Assembly (NCBI GenBank): GCA_030374805.1
Contig: JARGSG010000036.1
Location: 124,001 to 188,000 of the forward strand
DNA from: Gracilaria gracilis
Taxonomy: Eukaryota; Rhodophyta; Florideophyceae; Gracilariales; Gracilariaceae
Direction of reading: 5' to 3'
Length of the DNA stretch: 64,000 nucleotides
Made by a program: the position numbers and the translations under genes. Below are positions 21,586-31,923 of this stretch, piece after piece. Numbering within the stretch: the stretch's first letter is position 1; every line of letters starts with the position of its first letter. The notes under the pieces were generated by a model, which saw only the letters and a list, made by a program, of their open reading frames with translations, ran no database searches and was not told the DNA's origin.

Positions 21586-21739
21586 GTTTCACATCGCTTT
21601 TTGTCCATGTCACCAAAAAGAAGCCAAAATCCTTCCCAATCTGACACGGTGCTCTTGTCCGCTTTTGCCACAACATGAATGAAATTCTGGGGTCGCCTCT
21701 TGAGCGACCCCATACTACGGACCCACCGCTGATCAGGAC

Positions 21740-22981
21740 ATGAATGAACAGAAAAAGAAGCTCCTTCTCCTGAGCTTACTACATTGTCTGCAAGACGCTT
21801 CAGATGACATCGAAGCCCGCGTTGCCGCTCATTGCGCAGACAATGCTACCGTTCTGCTTCAGGTAGCGGACTTCATGAATCAGCGATCGGATTCTCAGCG
21901 CTGCTCGGCGTACGTGCGCAACGACCCAGACTGGTTCGAGAACTACGCTTTGACACCCAGCTTTCTCGCAAGTGGCTCATGGAGATCTCTCTTCCGCGTC
22001 CCAATCTCATTATTCGAGAGCTTACTATCGTGCCTGCGCGCCCAACTAACGAAAGCAACCACGAACTGTAGGGAGCCCGTAAAACCAGAACTGCAACTCG
22101 CCGCCTTTCTGATGTACACAAGCAACGCATCATGTGAAGCTGTGGCAACGCAACTGGGAATGGGAAGGAGCACAGTTAATCGGGACGTCAAGAACGTCAG
22201 CAGGGCAATAGTGCAGAGGTTGGGTAGCGCAATACGCTTGCCAAGAACTGATACAGAACTCGCTGTAGTTATGAGAGGTTTTGAAGATATTCGAGGTCTT
22301 CCGTACTGCGTGGGCGCGATTGACGGCACCCACATCCCGTGGCCACTTTGTCTTGAGGAACAGTACTATGAGTACCGTTGCCACAAGGGGTACCCAAGTA
22401 TCGTTTTATTTGCAGTGTGCACAGCGAATCGAAAGTTCATCTACATCGATGTCGGACGGCCGGGAGTGTTTGGCGATTCAACGATCTTCTCCAAATGCTC
22501 GCTAAAGAGAATGATTGACCAAGGGGAATGGCAAGGAAACAAAGTACCCGATTTAGTGATTGCAGACGTTCATATCCGGCCGTACCTAATGGTTGATTGT
22601 GCGTTTACTCTGGACCGCAACATGATGAAGAGCTCATCCAAGACAGAAATTAACGCTAACCTAGTCCTCAAAAGTTGGGAAAATATGGCGTCACAGACTA
22701 GGAAGCCGATTGAGTGCAGCTTCGGCATGCTCAAGAAACGGTTTCCAATTCTGAAGGAAGGACTACGGTTACATCACGAGGACGATCTCATTCACGTCTC
22801 AAGCGCGTGCGCTATTTTGCACAACATGTGCATAGAGAGTGGAGAGAATGAGAGTGTCTTTCTACCGCAGGACGAGGAAGTAGATGACCCTGCTGAGGTC
22901 TCCGTGGAGACTACTGCAGGGAAGCGACAAAAGGATGCTCTTATTTATTATGTCCTCGAAGGTTTAGGCGACGATTCTTAG
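21740..22981 (+). CDS. Harbinger transposase (DDE nuclease)
   Basis: A 413-residue DDE_Tnp_4 nuclease, normal length for the family. An N-terminal HTH-like region (MGRSTVNRDVKNVSRAIV) precedes the catalytic core: first Asp in GAIDGTHIPWP (residue ~195), second Asp in VIADVHIRPY (~276, where many relatives have GD.AY), and Glu in PIECSFGMLKKRF (~325). The C-terminus has the usual CAILHNMC block. Start: ATG 21740 lies 174 bases inside the left TIR with no earlier in-frame ATG. It cuts at TTA/TAA targets together with the accessory protein. The frame is fully open, so it could still work. The stop overlaps that of the convergent ORF by 4 bases. Confidence 0.92.
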   Translation: MNEQKKKLLLLSLLHCLQDASDDIEARVAAHCADNATVLLQVADFMNQRSDSQRCSAYVRNDPDWFENYALTPSFLASGSWRSLFRVPISLFESLLSCLRAQLTKATTNCREPVKPELQLAAFLMYTSNASCEAVATQLGMGRSTVNRDVKNVSRAIVQRLGSAIRLPRTDTELAVVMRGFEDIRGLPYCVGAIDGTHIPWPLCLEEQYYEYRCHKGYPSIVLFAVCTANRKFIYIDVGRPGVFGDSTIFSKCSLKRMIDQGEWQGNKVPDLVIADVHIRPYLMVDCAFTLDRNMMKSSSKTEINANLVLKSWENMASQTRKPIECSFGMLKKRFPILKEGLRLHHEDDLIHVSSACAILHNMCIESGENESVFLPQDEEVDDPAEVSVETTAGKRQKDALIYYVLEGLGDDS

Positions 22982-23637
22982 AACTCCGCGAGCAGCTTGT
23001 CAATAACTAGTTTTATCTTCTTCTTCTCGGCATTGCTCTCTTTAATCTCCGCTAGTACTTGTTTCTGAAACTCCGCTTGCTGAGCCATAAACGTAGTTAT
23101 CGACTCTAACTGCGCGCTGCGCTGGCGCTTGCGAGAACTAGTTTGTGATGAAGCTGCATTCGTAACTCTTGTTTCGCTGGATAAAACTGCTGGTGGATCA
23201 TGTCTGGCTTTTGTGTGCTCTAATTCGTGCATCTCAGTGAAGAAGTCTGGCTTTTCGTACAAGGACTCATCATCACCATCTCGTCCAGATTTACTAATCT
23301 TAGAAATGTACGCGGAGTATTCTTGTTTCATTCTCGTAAACTTCTTCTGCCAGGCCTTGGCAGATCTTTCTATCCCATGCTGTTTCTTTGCCATGTCGGT
23401 CGCTTTGGCAAACCCCTCCTTGAGAGATTTTTTTTGCTTCTTTCGGTCACCGTACCCAGCATGCTTCATCATGCCAAGTAGAACAAGAATGGTCTCATGG
23501 TTGTAGTGCTGATTGTCATTTGTGGTGTTATCGGCGGTGTTCTTGAGCACGGGTGTGGCAATTGGTGTGCTGACCGGCTGTGGTTGAGCGGTATTCGGCA
23601 CGGGGGAAGGGGTTTGGGGGTCTACAGAGGATGCCAT
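22978..23637 (-). CDS. Harbinger accessory protein (Myb/trihelix-like)
   Basis: A 219-residue protein, convergent with the transposase. The N-terminus is Pro/Thr-rich. The middle has a Trp-containing Myb/trihelix-like DNA-binding part (KKSLKEGFAKATDMAKKQHG, then SAKAWQKKFTRMKQEY). The C-terminus is a basic coiled coil (FQKQVLAEIKESNAEKKK). In PIF/Harbinger elements a protein of this type binds the ends and carries the transposase into the nucleus. Assignment rests on position and general features rather than a firm domain match. Confidence 0.75.
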   Translation of the reverse strand: MASSVDPQTPSPVPNTAQPQPVSTPIATPVLKNTADNTTNDNQHYNHETILVLLGMMKHAGYGDRKKQKKSLKEGFAKATDMAKKQHGIERSAKAWQKKFTRMKQEYSAYISKISKSGRDGDDESLYEKPDFFTEMHELEHTKARHDPPAVLSSETRVTNAASSQTSSRKRQRSAQLESITTFMAQQAEFQKQVLAEIKESNAEKKKIKLVIDKLLAEF

Positions 23638-23878
23638 TGTGTGGCTTGCTTAGAATTGCTGAACCTGCACTAGCATTGGGACTGGAGGCTATCGTGATGT
23701 GTTCTGATCTGACCTTTATCATCTTCGGTACAGAGACGTTTCGGTTTGATGGAAACTCCCGCGAAATTGGGTTTCGGGTTTTGGGATGAGTCTACATTGC
23801 GCCAAGACATGGCAACCTGAGTTGGGACGAATATACGTACCATGGACAACGCTTCGTTTCACACGGAGCGTTGTCTCT

Positions 23879-23898
23879 GTCCAGGTGTGGAAACAGCC
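23879..23898. repeat. Harbinger right terminal inverted repeat
   Basis: Reverse complement reads GGCTGTTTCCACACCTGGAC, 18/20 identical to the left repeat, followed by TTA. Confidence 0.9.
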
Positions 23899-23901
23899 TT
23901 A

Positions 23902-25197
23902 GAACACTCCAATGGCAGAGAACTGGGATATTTTCGTTCCTTTCTCAAGAGCGTCAAGTTTTCCATGGAACATTTTGAGTTCAATAACTCTGCATCTCGT
24001 TTTACTTCGCGTTCGATAAAGGAAGATGCAATTTCCACATCTCGACACTTTTCGCGGCACGTGTTTGAAATCTGTCTGAAGTCCTGCTTCGCGTAAAGCG
24101 TTTGTAGATGAAGTCTTCAAACGTGCCCAGTACTTCTTTGATCCACCCTTCTTCGTGTGGAATAATCATCATTGGCATCTTCAGTTTGTGGGCCAGAAGT
24201 CCACACCAGACGAAATGGGAGGATTTAGTATCCATCGCTCGACGCCAATGTGCGGGAGCGACCAGTTAAAGAAACGCGCAAAGTGCTCTGTAAACATGAA
24301 GGTTCCCGATTCAACCCAACCAATGCAGGTGATACCAACACCAACGTTTGGGGGCTTGATATCGGTCCACACCGCAACGGAATCTCTCTATTGCTCCACG
24401 TGAAGCATGTTCGTAAGCTTGCGCGCGTGCCGGATCAAGTTCCACGCGTGTTTGACTGCTGGGAAGAAATTGCGTGCCAGACGATCGTCATCCGGCAGGA
24501 AGATTCAGAAGGTAGACGATATAGGATGCAACAACGCGTGCACCATGCGAATCAGATGCCAGTAACGACGGCGCGCATGGCCGTAATGCGAAACGTACAA
24601 ACTCCATGAATTTTTGGCCAAAAAGGCCTCTACATGGCGGAAGCGATCGCGCGCAGAGCACGGTGCGGCGTGCTCTGGGAGCAGGTGATACAGCGGCTGT
24701 GAGCGTGAAGATAAGGACGGGTACGAGTCGACAAGATTGCGATTCAAGGGCTGAAAGACGCAGGAAAGCGAATTGTCATCGATGACATTGAGGCTCACTG
24801 TGAGTGGCGCCTGGTGCGCCTCGCGTCCCACCTCTTGAAGCAAGCGTAGCAGCTGGTGCGGCCGATCGTACGAGTAGATGGTGATGAAGAAATCATAGTT
24901 GACGAACGACCGCGCGCCATCAGCCCCGCCGGACGCAGCCTCGCCAGCAGCTTGCGCGCGCGCGTCCACCAAACAGGCGTCGGTGTTGAAGCGCGCGAGC
25001 CACAACTACGCCAGCAACACGCAGATCAAAGCGGACTGCAGCAGCACCAACAGCGTATACGCTGACACCGAAGCGCAACACGCGCGCGCGCGCCGCTTCC
25101 CCCGCCGCTGCGCGCGCGCCGCAGTCGCCACCGTCGCCGCCGTCGCCGTCGAATGCGCGGCCGGTCGATTGCGCGCGCGCGGCCTCAATGCGTGCAT
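23902..25197 (-). pseudogene. Type II membrane glycosyltransferase-like pseudogene
   Basis: The - strand from ATG 25195-25197 encodes a short basic Ala/Arg-rich cytoplasmic tail and a hydrophobic signal anchor (SAYTLLVLLQSALICVLLA), the layout of Golgi glycosyltransferases. TAG at 25006-25008 interrupts, then the same frame runs on: YDFFITIYSYDRP, VIDDNS, TGA at 24505-24507, FLPDDDRL (a DxD-like metal/nucleotide-sugar motif), TAG at 24388-24390, and VGVGITCIGWVES. One frameshift near 24200 leads into LLAHKLKMP and EEGWIKEVLGTFEDFIY. About 340 residues stay in one frame, so decay is mostly point stops. The Harbinger element abuts its 3' end. Likely substrate cannot be told; family membership is by motif only. 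Confidence 0.6.
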
Positions 25198-25480
25198 ATC
25201 AATGTCGGGTGCGGGCGCGGCGCGCGATCAACAGGAAATGCGATGGGTAGCACCGCAATATCTGCACGTGGCCGCCCATTGGTTGTGCTCGTCTTGTAAC
25301 GTGGAGCACGTGACGAGCAGCACGCGTGTCGCTGATTGGCGCGCTCGCGGGTGACAGCGCATGAACGCCGCCTTATGAACGGCGGTGCGACATCACGCGC
25401 CGCCGTTGGCATGGCGCCCACATTTTATGCGCACGAGCTCGGCGTGAATTGGAGTGCGTGTAGATATAGGCTTTTGTGAC
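25198..25480 (-). promoter_or_regulatory. GC-rich region with CACGTG and CCAAT-type boxes
   Basis: The 280 bases upstream of the glycosyltransferase start hold three CACGTG-like E/G boxes (around 25265 and 25305) and two ATTGG (inverted CCAAT) motifs near 25278 and 25335, in GC-rich DNA unlike its AT-richer surroundings. This could be the relic promoter of that gene. Motif evidence only. Confidence 0.25.
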
Positions 25481-25717
25481 ATGAGCGAAAGCGTTACGTT
25501 ACAGCGCTGGAGACTTATGTGTCAAGCGTTACGATTTGGCAAAGCGCAATAGCTACAAAGCTGATCCATTTACAAAAGCAAGGGAAAGTTATCGCTGATT
25601 TGGGTTTGATCGACAACAACCCACCGTACCACTCGGAGGCACCCCCTTACAAAGATATCTTGAAAACACTCTCTGGAGTTCCCTGTATAGGTATACAATA
25701 GTCCTTTATCTCAAGTA

Positions 25718-27704
25718 TCATGCTCTCCAGTCACTACCACTATCAAAGTACTTCTTTTTCATTTCAATATCTTCCTTGTAGTACCTGTCCAAGACATTTT
25801 TAATCACGTACCCCTCTCTAGTTTTTTCTTGAGCAGAAGAAAAGTTACACAAGGGAATAGTTTCCAACACCATAGAACCCTCCTGCAAAATTTTCACGCT
25901 CATTTATTTTACAAACGCAACAGTAACATCCGCCTTCAATAATTTATACCTCAACCACGTACTGTCACTTGAAAACCCTTTTGTGTCGACACCCCCAAGA
26001 ACTGGAAACATAATCAAAATACATGAAATCTGGATAGTCTTAGCGAACTTGAAACAGTTAAGAAAAGAGATAAAACCTTCTTCCAATCAATCCACGACAC
26101 ATCTGTAGAGCATACAACCTTATTCGACTCCGCGCTTTCTTGAATAATCTACATCATATCTGTCGGACAGTATACGTCAAACTGCTTTAATCGACGTTGC
26201 ACTAAGCCAAAAGAGGCATCGCACCGATTCTTGGTGTGTCCTGCCACTAAGAAACGGAGCACAATTTCATCTTCAGAACCCATGCACACCCTCCAAAGTA
26301 GGTACCATAGCATGTAGCGGTTTTTGTTTTAACCACTACAGTTGTCCGCATGTAAATTAACTCGTCGGTGAAGCTTTGTCGGGAGAAAAGGAGTACGATG
26401 CTCTAGAAACGCGTGATGCGACATGGACGCCACCTCGTTAGAAGTTTTGTTATTAGGACAGTGCCCTTCGGGTACTCCATACACGAAGCAAACTCCCAAA
26501 ATGCTGCTTGATGCCCCGAAAAAGTCAAAATTCAAGCCCGTAACAAAATGTAACTGCCCCGTTGACGCAGTAAATGTGAAAGCAGGACCTTCTCTGCAAA
26601 GTCAAATACCTTGTGAATAGGTTCTGCTGATGAAGTGTTGTAGGAGGCCATCTGAATATCCCTGTAAACGCGAAATTCGTTTGCAGCTTCAATGCGAGGT
26701 TAACGTCGTGCTGTTAAGAGCAATGCTCTGAGCTCTGTGTTAGTTTTGAAGACGCAGAGTTGAGTACTGTCGTGCACGTGTCGCAAAAATCACTACCCAC
26801 TTTGAACACTCGGAGAGTCGGCAATTGTGAGGGCCATACCTTTAGAAATTTATTCTGGCTCAACTGCGAGTCTGGCATTTGCAACTGCGACTCTTCTATG
26901 GCTGCAGCAGCTCTTTTGCACCAAGAATTCTTGTAACGGTTGTACACATCTTCACGACGAGTATCTCTTGGAAGCCATTGCACTGGCCACTCCTCCAAAG
27001 TCCCCCGGCCTGAGGGGCAACAAAAAGCATTGACATCTGCATACCTTCTCATGAATGCTAGTGCGATAGTCGATTGTAATGATAGCTTCCCTTTCCGACT
27101 TCTGCACTGCCCACTCTCTGGTAGCGTAAACCGTTCGGCGCTGGACACCTCCATTGCGTATCGGTTAACTGTTCTAGGATGGAGCTGTACAGTTGCAGCG
27201 AACCCGTACTGGCACATTCTTGAGCCCTGAATAGCATACTTCGTCGTCAGGCTTGCGCCAGCATCTCCTGTTTTCCCCCGCTTCTGTTTCCTCTGTTGAC
27301 TTTTCCGATGGTTTGATTTCATTAATTCATTCGGCTCTCCGCGTGGCGCTGATAATGGCAGTAGCATTGCTCGCACGAGGTCAGAACGGCGATCCTCCTG
27401 GAACGCTGCGAAGCTTTTTGCCATGGCAAAGTGCTTTGCACTGGCGCACTTTGCAGAGCAGAGGCAGTAGCGTAGTGGACTGTGAAAGTTCCTTCGAGCA
27501 TTGCGCAAGTAATATAGAATTCTCTGAACGTTGAGGAGCGGGTTGTGAATCTCCTGAAACAGTTGAGAATAGTTGGCCCTGTCCGCCTCCGTGCCTTCGC
27601 TGACCGCTATCGGTTGTAGGCGAGAGATTTGGAAGGTTAATTGGCTCAATTAGAGCCAAGTCTGCCGCCTGGATATCCTCAGCGTTCATGAAGTCACTAT
27701 CCAT
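25718..27704 (-). pseudogene. DUF7869-type protein (TE-associated), decayed
   Basis: The - strand, across several frames and stops, matches a protein class found in many animal and algal repeat families. N-terminal part: from ATG 27704, an acidic leader, then SPLRYCLCSAKCASAKHF. Next: NRYKNSWCKRAAAAIE, the block PTLRVFKVGSDFCDTCT, KVFDFAEKVLLS, and LHADNCSG, TAG at 26329-26331, NKNRYMLWYLLWRV, FLVAGHTKNRCDASFG and LVQRRLKQFDVY. The order fits the DUF7869 region (D/H-rich, RNase H-like in appearance). The conserved Asp and His residues suggest a nuclease or integrase, but no activity is established. At least one frameshift near 27560 and several stops make it inactive. The two short open frames at 25718-26086 continue the same product. 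Confidence 0.5.
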
Positions 27705-28329
27705 GGTGAGCGCTGCTTCAGCGATAAGTTTGTAGCTGAAGTTGAAGTAGTTCCTTTGAAGTTCCGATGTGTGAAACGTTCAGGAGCAAAATAAAAGATG
27801 ACCGTTTTTCTCGGCCTTCCTGACCGTTTTGGGTTTTGTAAACAGTCAGAACGGTCAGAACCGTTTCAAATGTATGTCAGGCTGTCGGCCTCCAATTTGG
27901 AGCATTCTGAGCTTTTTTGAAAGCTCTGACTGTCAGTAATGCGTTGGTGTAGGTAACTCGAGATGTAGCAAAAGAGGCATCTCGATTAGTTGAAATGGAA
28001 CGCTACACATATGAGGTCAGTTTTCACTTACATAAATTCTTAGCAAAAGTTTTCACTTTTTCAAAAAAAAACTTTGTCCTCATCTCCGTCGTCCCCCCTT
28101 TGATGGCTTTAAGCAAAGTGACCCATCACATGTACACAGCAACCCAGCTGGAGCATTCTTTTACAAACTTCAACACAATCTGTATACAATGGCCCCGTCA
28201 ACAGACCCTCGTTGTACAGCAGGGAACAAAGTTCACAGTCGTGCCCGCCTTGTATTTTGTGAGTCGGAAAGCAAACGATACTTTGGATCTCTTTAAAAGC
28301 CGAAAACTGGTTCCAGAACAATGAAAAAA

Positions 28330-29136
28330 GTTGACATTCGTCTTGTCAACGGCCGAAACTACACTTTTCTTACTATTCTTTTTGACCTTCCAAAACGCCA
28401 AAAAGAGTGCACTCTTCTTCTTTGCAGTGTAAAGGTTTGTGACGGTCTTATTAACAGTCCACAAACTTAAAACGTTGATACAGCAGTTGAACAACCGTTA
28501 CCGGCCGAGAATATTGACAATCAGCCAAATGAAGGAGCACGGGTGCAAATTTTGCAGGAGGCGAATCCAGTATTACCAGCACCCCCTTCGGACCAGTCAG
28601 TGACTGTGCATGATCGTGCGTGGGACCCGGAGACAATTTGTAGCCATATCAATGGATGCATGCAATTGCAGCCGTAAAAAGTTATTGGTCCAGCCGGAGA
28701 TTTTATCTCACCACGTCATTGCCCGAGTATGATGACATTTATAGACTATTTTCTATGGATTTTCCCCCATTGGCCATCTAAATACTATTGTGGAGAAAAA
28801 GAACAAGAACTTGGAAAATGATAGCGCGTCTTCAACGAGTGGGGGGAGCTTTTAAGGTTTTTTGGCGTGATGGCTTTAATAAGCAGGCTCGAGTTTTCCA
28901 GTAGAAGAGATCTTTGGGGTTCAAAACCAGCATCAAGATATATATCTCAGCCTGTGATTCGTAAAGCAATTTCACGAAATAGGTTTGAAACTCTAAGGCG
29001 TTGTATTTGTTTCAGTGATAACGCAGCTCAAGAGGATTATGGCACGGCTCGCTGGAATTTACACTGATTTCGTGAAAGCCATCAATGATCACCGCCATTC
29101 TTTCGTGACACCTTCACATGCTTTATGCGTCGATGA
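28330..29136 (+). pseudogene. piggyBac-like transposase relic, truncated
   Basis: The + strand reads YTFLTILFDLPKRQ, later DFISPRHCPSMMTFIDYFLW, a double stop near 28825, then ELLRFFGVMALISRLEF, WGSKPASRYISQPVI and MSRNRF-type ISRNRFETLRRCICFSDN. These are the DDE_Tnp_1_7 (piggyBac) blocks leading to the first catalytic Asp (near 29015-29140, LCVDDV). It is cut off at 29136, where the LTR of the next element begins; the rest of the transposase is not found nearby. Stops and frameshifts show it is old. Confidence 0.65.
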
Positions 29137-29913
29137 TGTATTGCAACGCCAGAGGCGGAAAGACACCACCAAGACGTCCGAGATCTTCCTCCGTAGGAGG
29201 GTAGTCAGCAGACAGAGCCTCTCTGGAAAGGCACGACAAAGTCGGGTGTAAGCCGAGGCCAAGCCGTCACGACGGGCGTAGAGAGTTGAGCAAGAATCGG
29301 TGTTGGCACCACGTGTGTGGGTGAACGGGTCCTAGAGAGAGGCACGAGTCCACGGAAGTGGGAAAAGAAGAAAAGAATCCGCGAGAGCGGGGGATGGAGA
29401 GAAGGAAAAGGAAGAAAGGGGAAAACGGCTACGGTAAACACCGGGGTTATCCCTGTACAGGGTCGAACGCGACACAAGCGGAAAACACTCCCACGAATGG
29501 GTCCTCTTAGGTGACGCAGGGAGGATACACTACCCGTAGGCAACGGAGCCTCTCTCCTGGAAGGAGTCGATGACCGCCAGAGGCGAAGAAGTATGGAGCC
29601 AACCCTGGTTGGGGAACTTTACTGTGCATGGTGGAGAGGTCGCCGCCATGCTAAGTAGCGCGCTCGCGCCAACAAGTAATTAAATAAACTAAATAAACTA
29701 ACTAGATTAGGCTCACGCACAGTGGTAATTACCCACGGGGCGTGGCGCCCGTCTCACGTGTACGTGGCCAACCCCCTGGCTCAACCGTGCCGCACGTGTC
29801 CTTCCCACTACAGTGGTTGTTACTATTCATATTTTCCTATTGGGAGCACCCGTCAGACATGTTGGAATATGACTAGGTAGCCAGAAACCTCCATCAGAGG
29901 GCGTTGCACTACA
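29137..29913 (-). repeat. Putative LTR, 777 bp, with 14-bp inverted ends
   Basis: Starts TGTATTGCAACGCC on the + strand and ends with the near inverse GGCGTTGCACTACA (13 of 14 matching). On the - strand it begins TGTAG and ends TACA, as an LTR should, and sits against GAGGGGGGTA (29914-29923), a good polypurine tract. The inverted ends are longer than usual for an LTR. Confidence 0.55.
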
Positions 29914-29969
29914 TACCCCCCTCGATAGGCGGAAGTATCACCTCACAGAAGGAAACGTCGGCGGCAACC

Positions 29970-31553
29970 ATGGAGGATAAAAGCACGCCTTCTCCCGGCT
30001 CACGGGAAACTTCTCGTTCTCAATCAACGCACACTCCTGCACCCGCAGTTACCCTTGCTCCAGCATCTTCTCCCGACACCGGGGTTACCAACTACCTCCC
30101 TCCTTCGACTCCCGTCATCGACCTCACCATGATTGGAAATCGGCAACCCTACACAGGGGGATTCACCGGATTCCGTTCCGTGCCTTTACCGCAAAGCGGG
30201 CAACAGACTGCTGCGAACCAGTGACAATCGTCCGGGACAGTGGCGATCCCTTCCCAAATTGGGGCGTCAACCGGCTCCGGGGCGGGCGGAAATTGGCCTT
30301 CCTACGACTCCCTCGTAGGGCTCAACCCGAACAATCGGCAATACGCTATGCGCCTCCGGCTTTCGCCGTGGTTCCACCCGATATCGGTGTTCGATGACGA
30401 GCTGATTTTTCAGTACGCTGACGGCAATGAGCGCCTTCCCGGGGACCTGCCGGCTATCATAACCACTTCGTATGATTGGCACAGGCACGTTGCCGTACCT
30501 GCACAGCAGGTTCTCCGCTAAGCGGGTAAGTCCCGAGCTCAGGCTTACGCCGCGCTGGTGCGGATCGGGCACCAACGGCAGAGCCGGGCTCCGTTCGAGT
30601 TCCTCATCCCGCAAGAGATGAGGTTCGACATCGAGCACAACCACACCCGCGGGGAGATGAGCTATTGCAACCGGCTGTCGCCGTTGGAGACCTTCGCTTG
30701 GCGGGGATTCCCGGTTGCCCGGCAAAAAGCCTTGTGCTGGCAACGACCGATCATTCGGGCCGAATTCCGCTATCTCGTGCGTCGTTATCCGTCATCCTTC
30801 CTTCAGGAATTCATCCGCTTTGAGCGTCGTTGCCGTTCCCGGTTCTGGTACTTCGTTGCGTATCAAAACGTGGAGGTGGAGCGTATTGCTCCTACTCACC
30901 GACAAGGTCGGTGGGCCCCTCTGCCAGCCTGGTGGGCTCAGCTCGAGACATGCCAGGGGTTTTACATAGAGCTGCGCCCGGTGTTCACTTATTTAGGGTC
31001 ATACCTCCTTACGGATCCGCATAGCGGGCTTTGGTCGGTTGTAGTCACCAATTGGGCCATCCGCGCTGCGGCGTACATCCTCAGCAAGGCTTACGACCAG
31101 TACAGACTGTGGTTCCTTCCTCCTCGCGTGCGGGCCGGCATCCGTCAACTCGACATAACCATCCCTCTTGGGGGTCATGCCAACGCCGAAGAAGTCCTCG
31201 AACTAATGGACTATATCGAAAGTATTGACTGGAAAGCGGTCCCGATCGGGCAGAGTGGCCGGCTCACCGGTAGCGGTGGACATGGCCCAGGTCTGGGGCG
31301 CAATACCGCCTTCGCGGGGGATTTCATGTACTTTGATCCGTGGGAACAACGGGAGATTTCCGCTGGTGAAGCGGCCGAACTCTGGAATTCTCCGAAGGAA
31401 TCTCAGACGGTCATTTGATTGGGTTCGTCGACCCAGGCGATTATTACCGCTCCAGCGGGGAAAATGAAACCATGTTGGACAACGCATCCGACGCGTCGGG
31501 CGATGACGACGACACGATGGTTGTCGACACTCCTCCGGAGCGTCTGTGTTCTG
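29970..31553 (+). pseudogene. Antisense ORF of second LTR element
   Basis: Begins ATG 29970, 57 bases from the LTR. A Ser/Pro/Thr-rich N-terminal part ends at TGA 30222-30224; the frame continues into a Trp/Arg-rich region with PWFHP, broken again by TAA 30519-30521. It then holds RAEFRYLVRRYPSSF, FERRCRSRFWYF, LPAWWAQLE, YDQYRLWFLPP and an acidic end reached by a frameshift near 31395. The product aligns in order with the - strand product at 14378-16314. No known domain. It is antisense to its retrotransposon. Confidence 0.6.
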
Positions 31554-31923
31554 CAAAGTGGAATACTGGGTGCTTTGTGTGGAGTAGTTGCTAGTTTTAG
31601 GCGTTACCTGGGCGCGCGCGGGGATGGCAGAGGCTGGCACTCAAAAAACTAACAAACTTTGGAATATTGTATTCTATCTCGCGCAGTTTAATGCTAGGGT
31701 CTCCTAGTATTTTGAGAGATTCGCCTCGCAACTCACCCCAACTACACTCTTTTTCACGACCCTCTCCAAATTTTCCATCCGTGCTAGTTCCAATTTCCAT
31801 TTCGCCCGAAAATGCGAAGCAATTGCCAACCCAGCCACCCTAAGACATCCGCTCATTCCTTACCATCTCCACCTCCACTCAACGCCGCCACCTCCTTACC
31901 ATACTTCAGTCGATTTTCGCACC

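Larger units (their letters stand above)
21566..23898 (+). mobile_element. PIF/Harbinger DNA transposon, nearly intact
   Basis: A 2,333-bp element bounded by TTA duplications (21563-21565 and 23899-23901). Terminal inverted repeats of 20 bp match at 18 of 20 positions, starting GGCTGTT. It carries the two proteins this superfamily needs, transposase (+) and a DNA-binding accessory protein (-), arranged tail to tail with overlapping stop codons. Both frames are open over full length. Its right end touches the 3' side of the glycosyltransferase relic. Confidence 0.93.
29137..31556 (-). mobile_element. Truncated LTR retrotransposon (one LTR plus antisense ORF)
   Basis: One 777-bp putative LTR (29137-29913) is followed by a G-rich polypurine tract on the - strand and then an antisense ORF region homologous to that of the Ty3/gypsy element at 14.4-16.3 kb. 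The element's sense strand is -, so the LTR seen is the 3' one. gag-pol and the other LTR are missing; similarity to the antisense product ends near 31553. It interrupted a piggyBac transposase. A target duplication cannot be tested without the other end. Confidence 0.6.

Noticed and set aside
28109-28494. Two overlapping - strand frames with Cys residues
   Set aside because: The + strand in this stretch runs in frame into the piggyBac relic; the - frames show no domain.
29137-29913. A 777-bp TIR DNA transposon instead of an LTR
   Set aside because: No matching duplications flank it, while a polypurine tract and the LTR-associated antisense ORF lie directly beside it.
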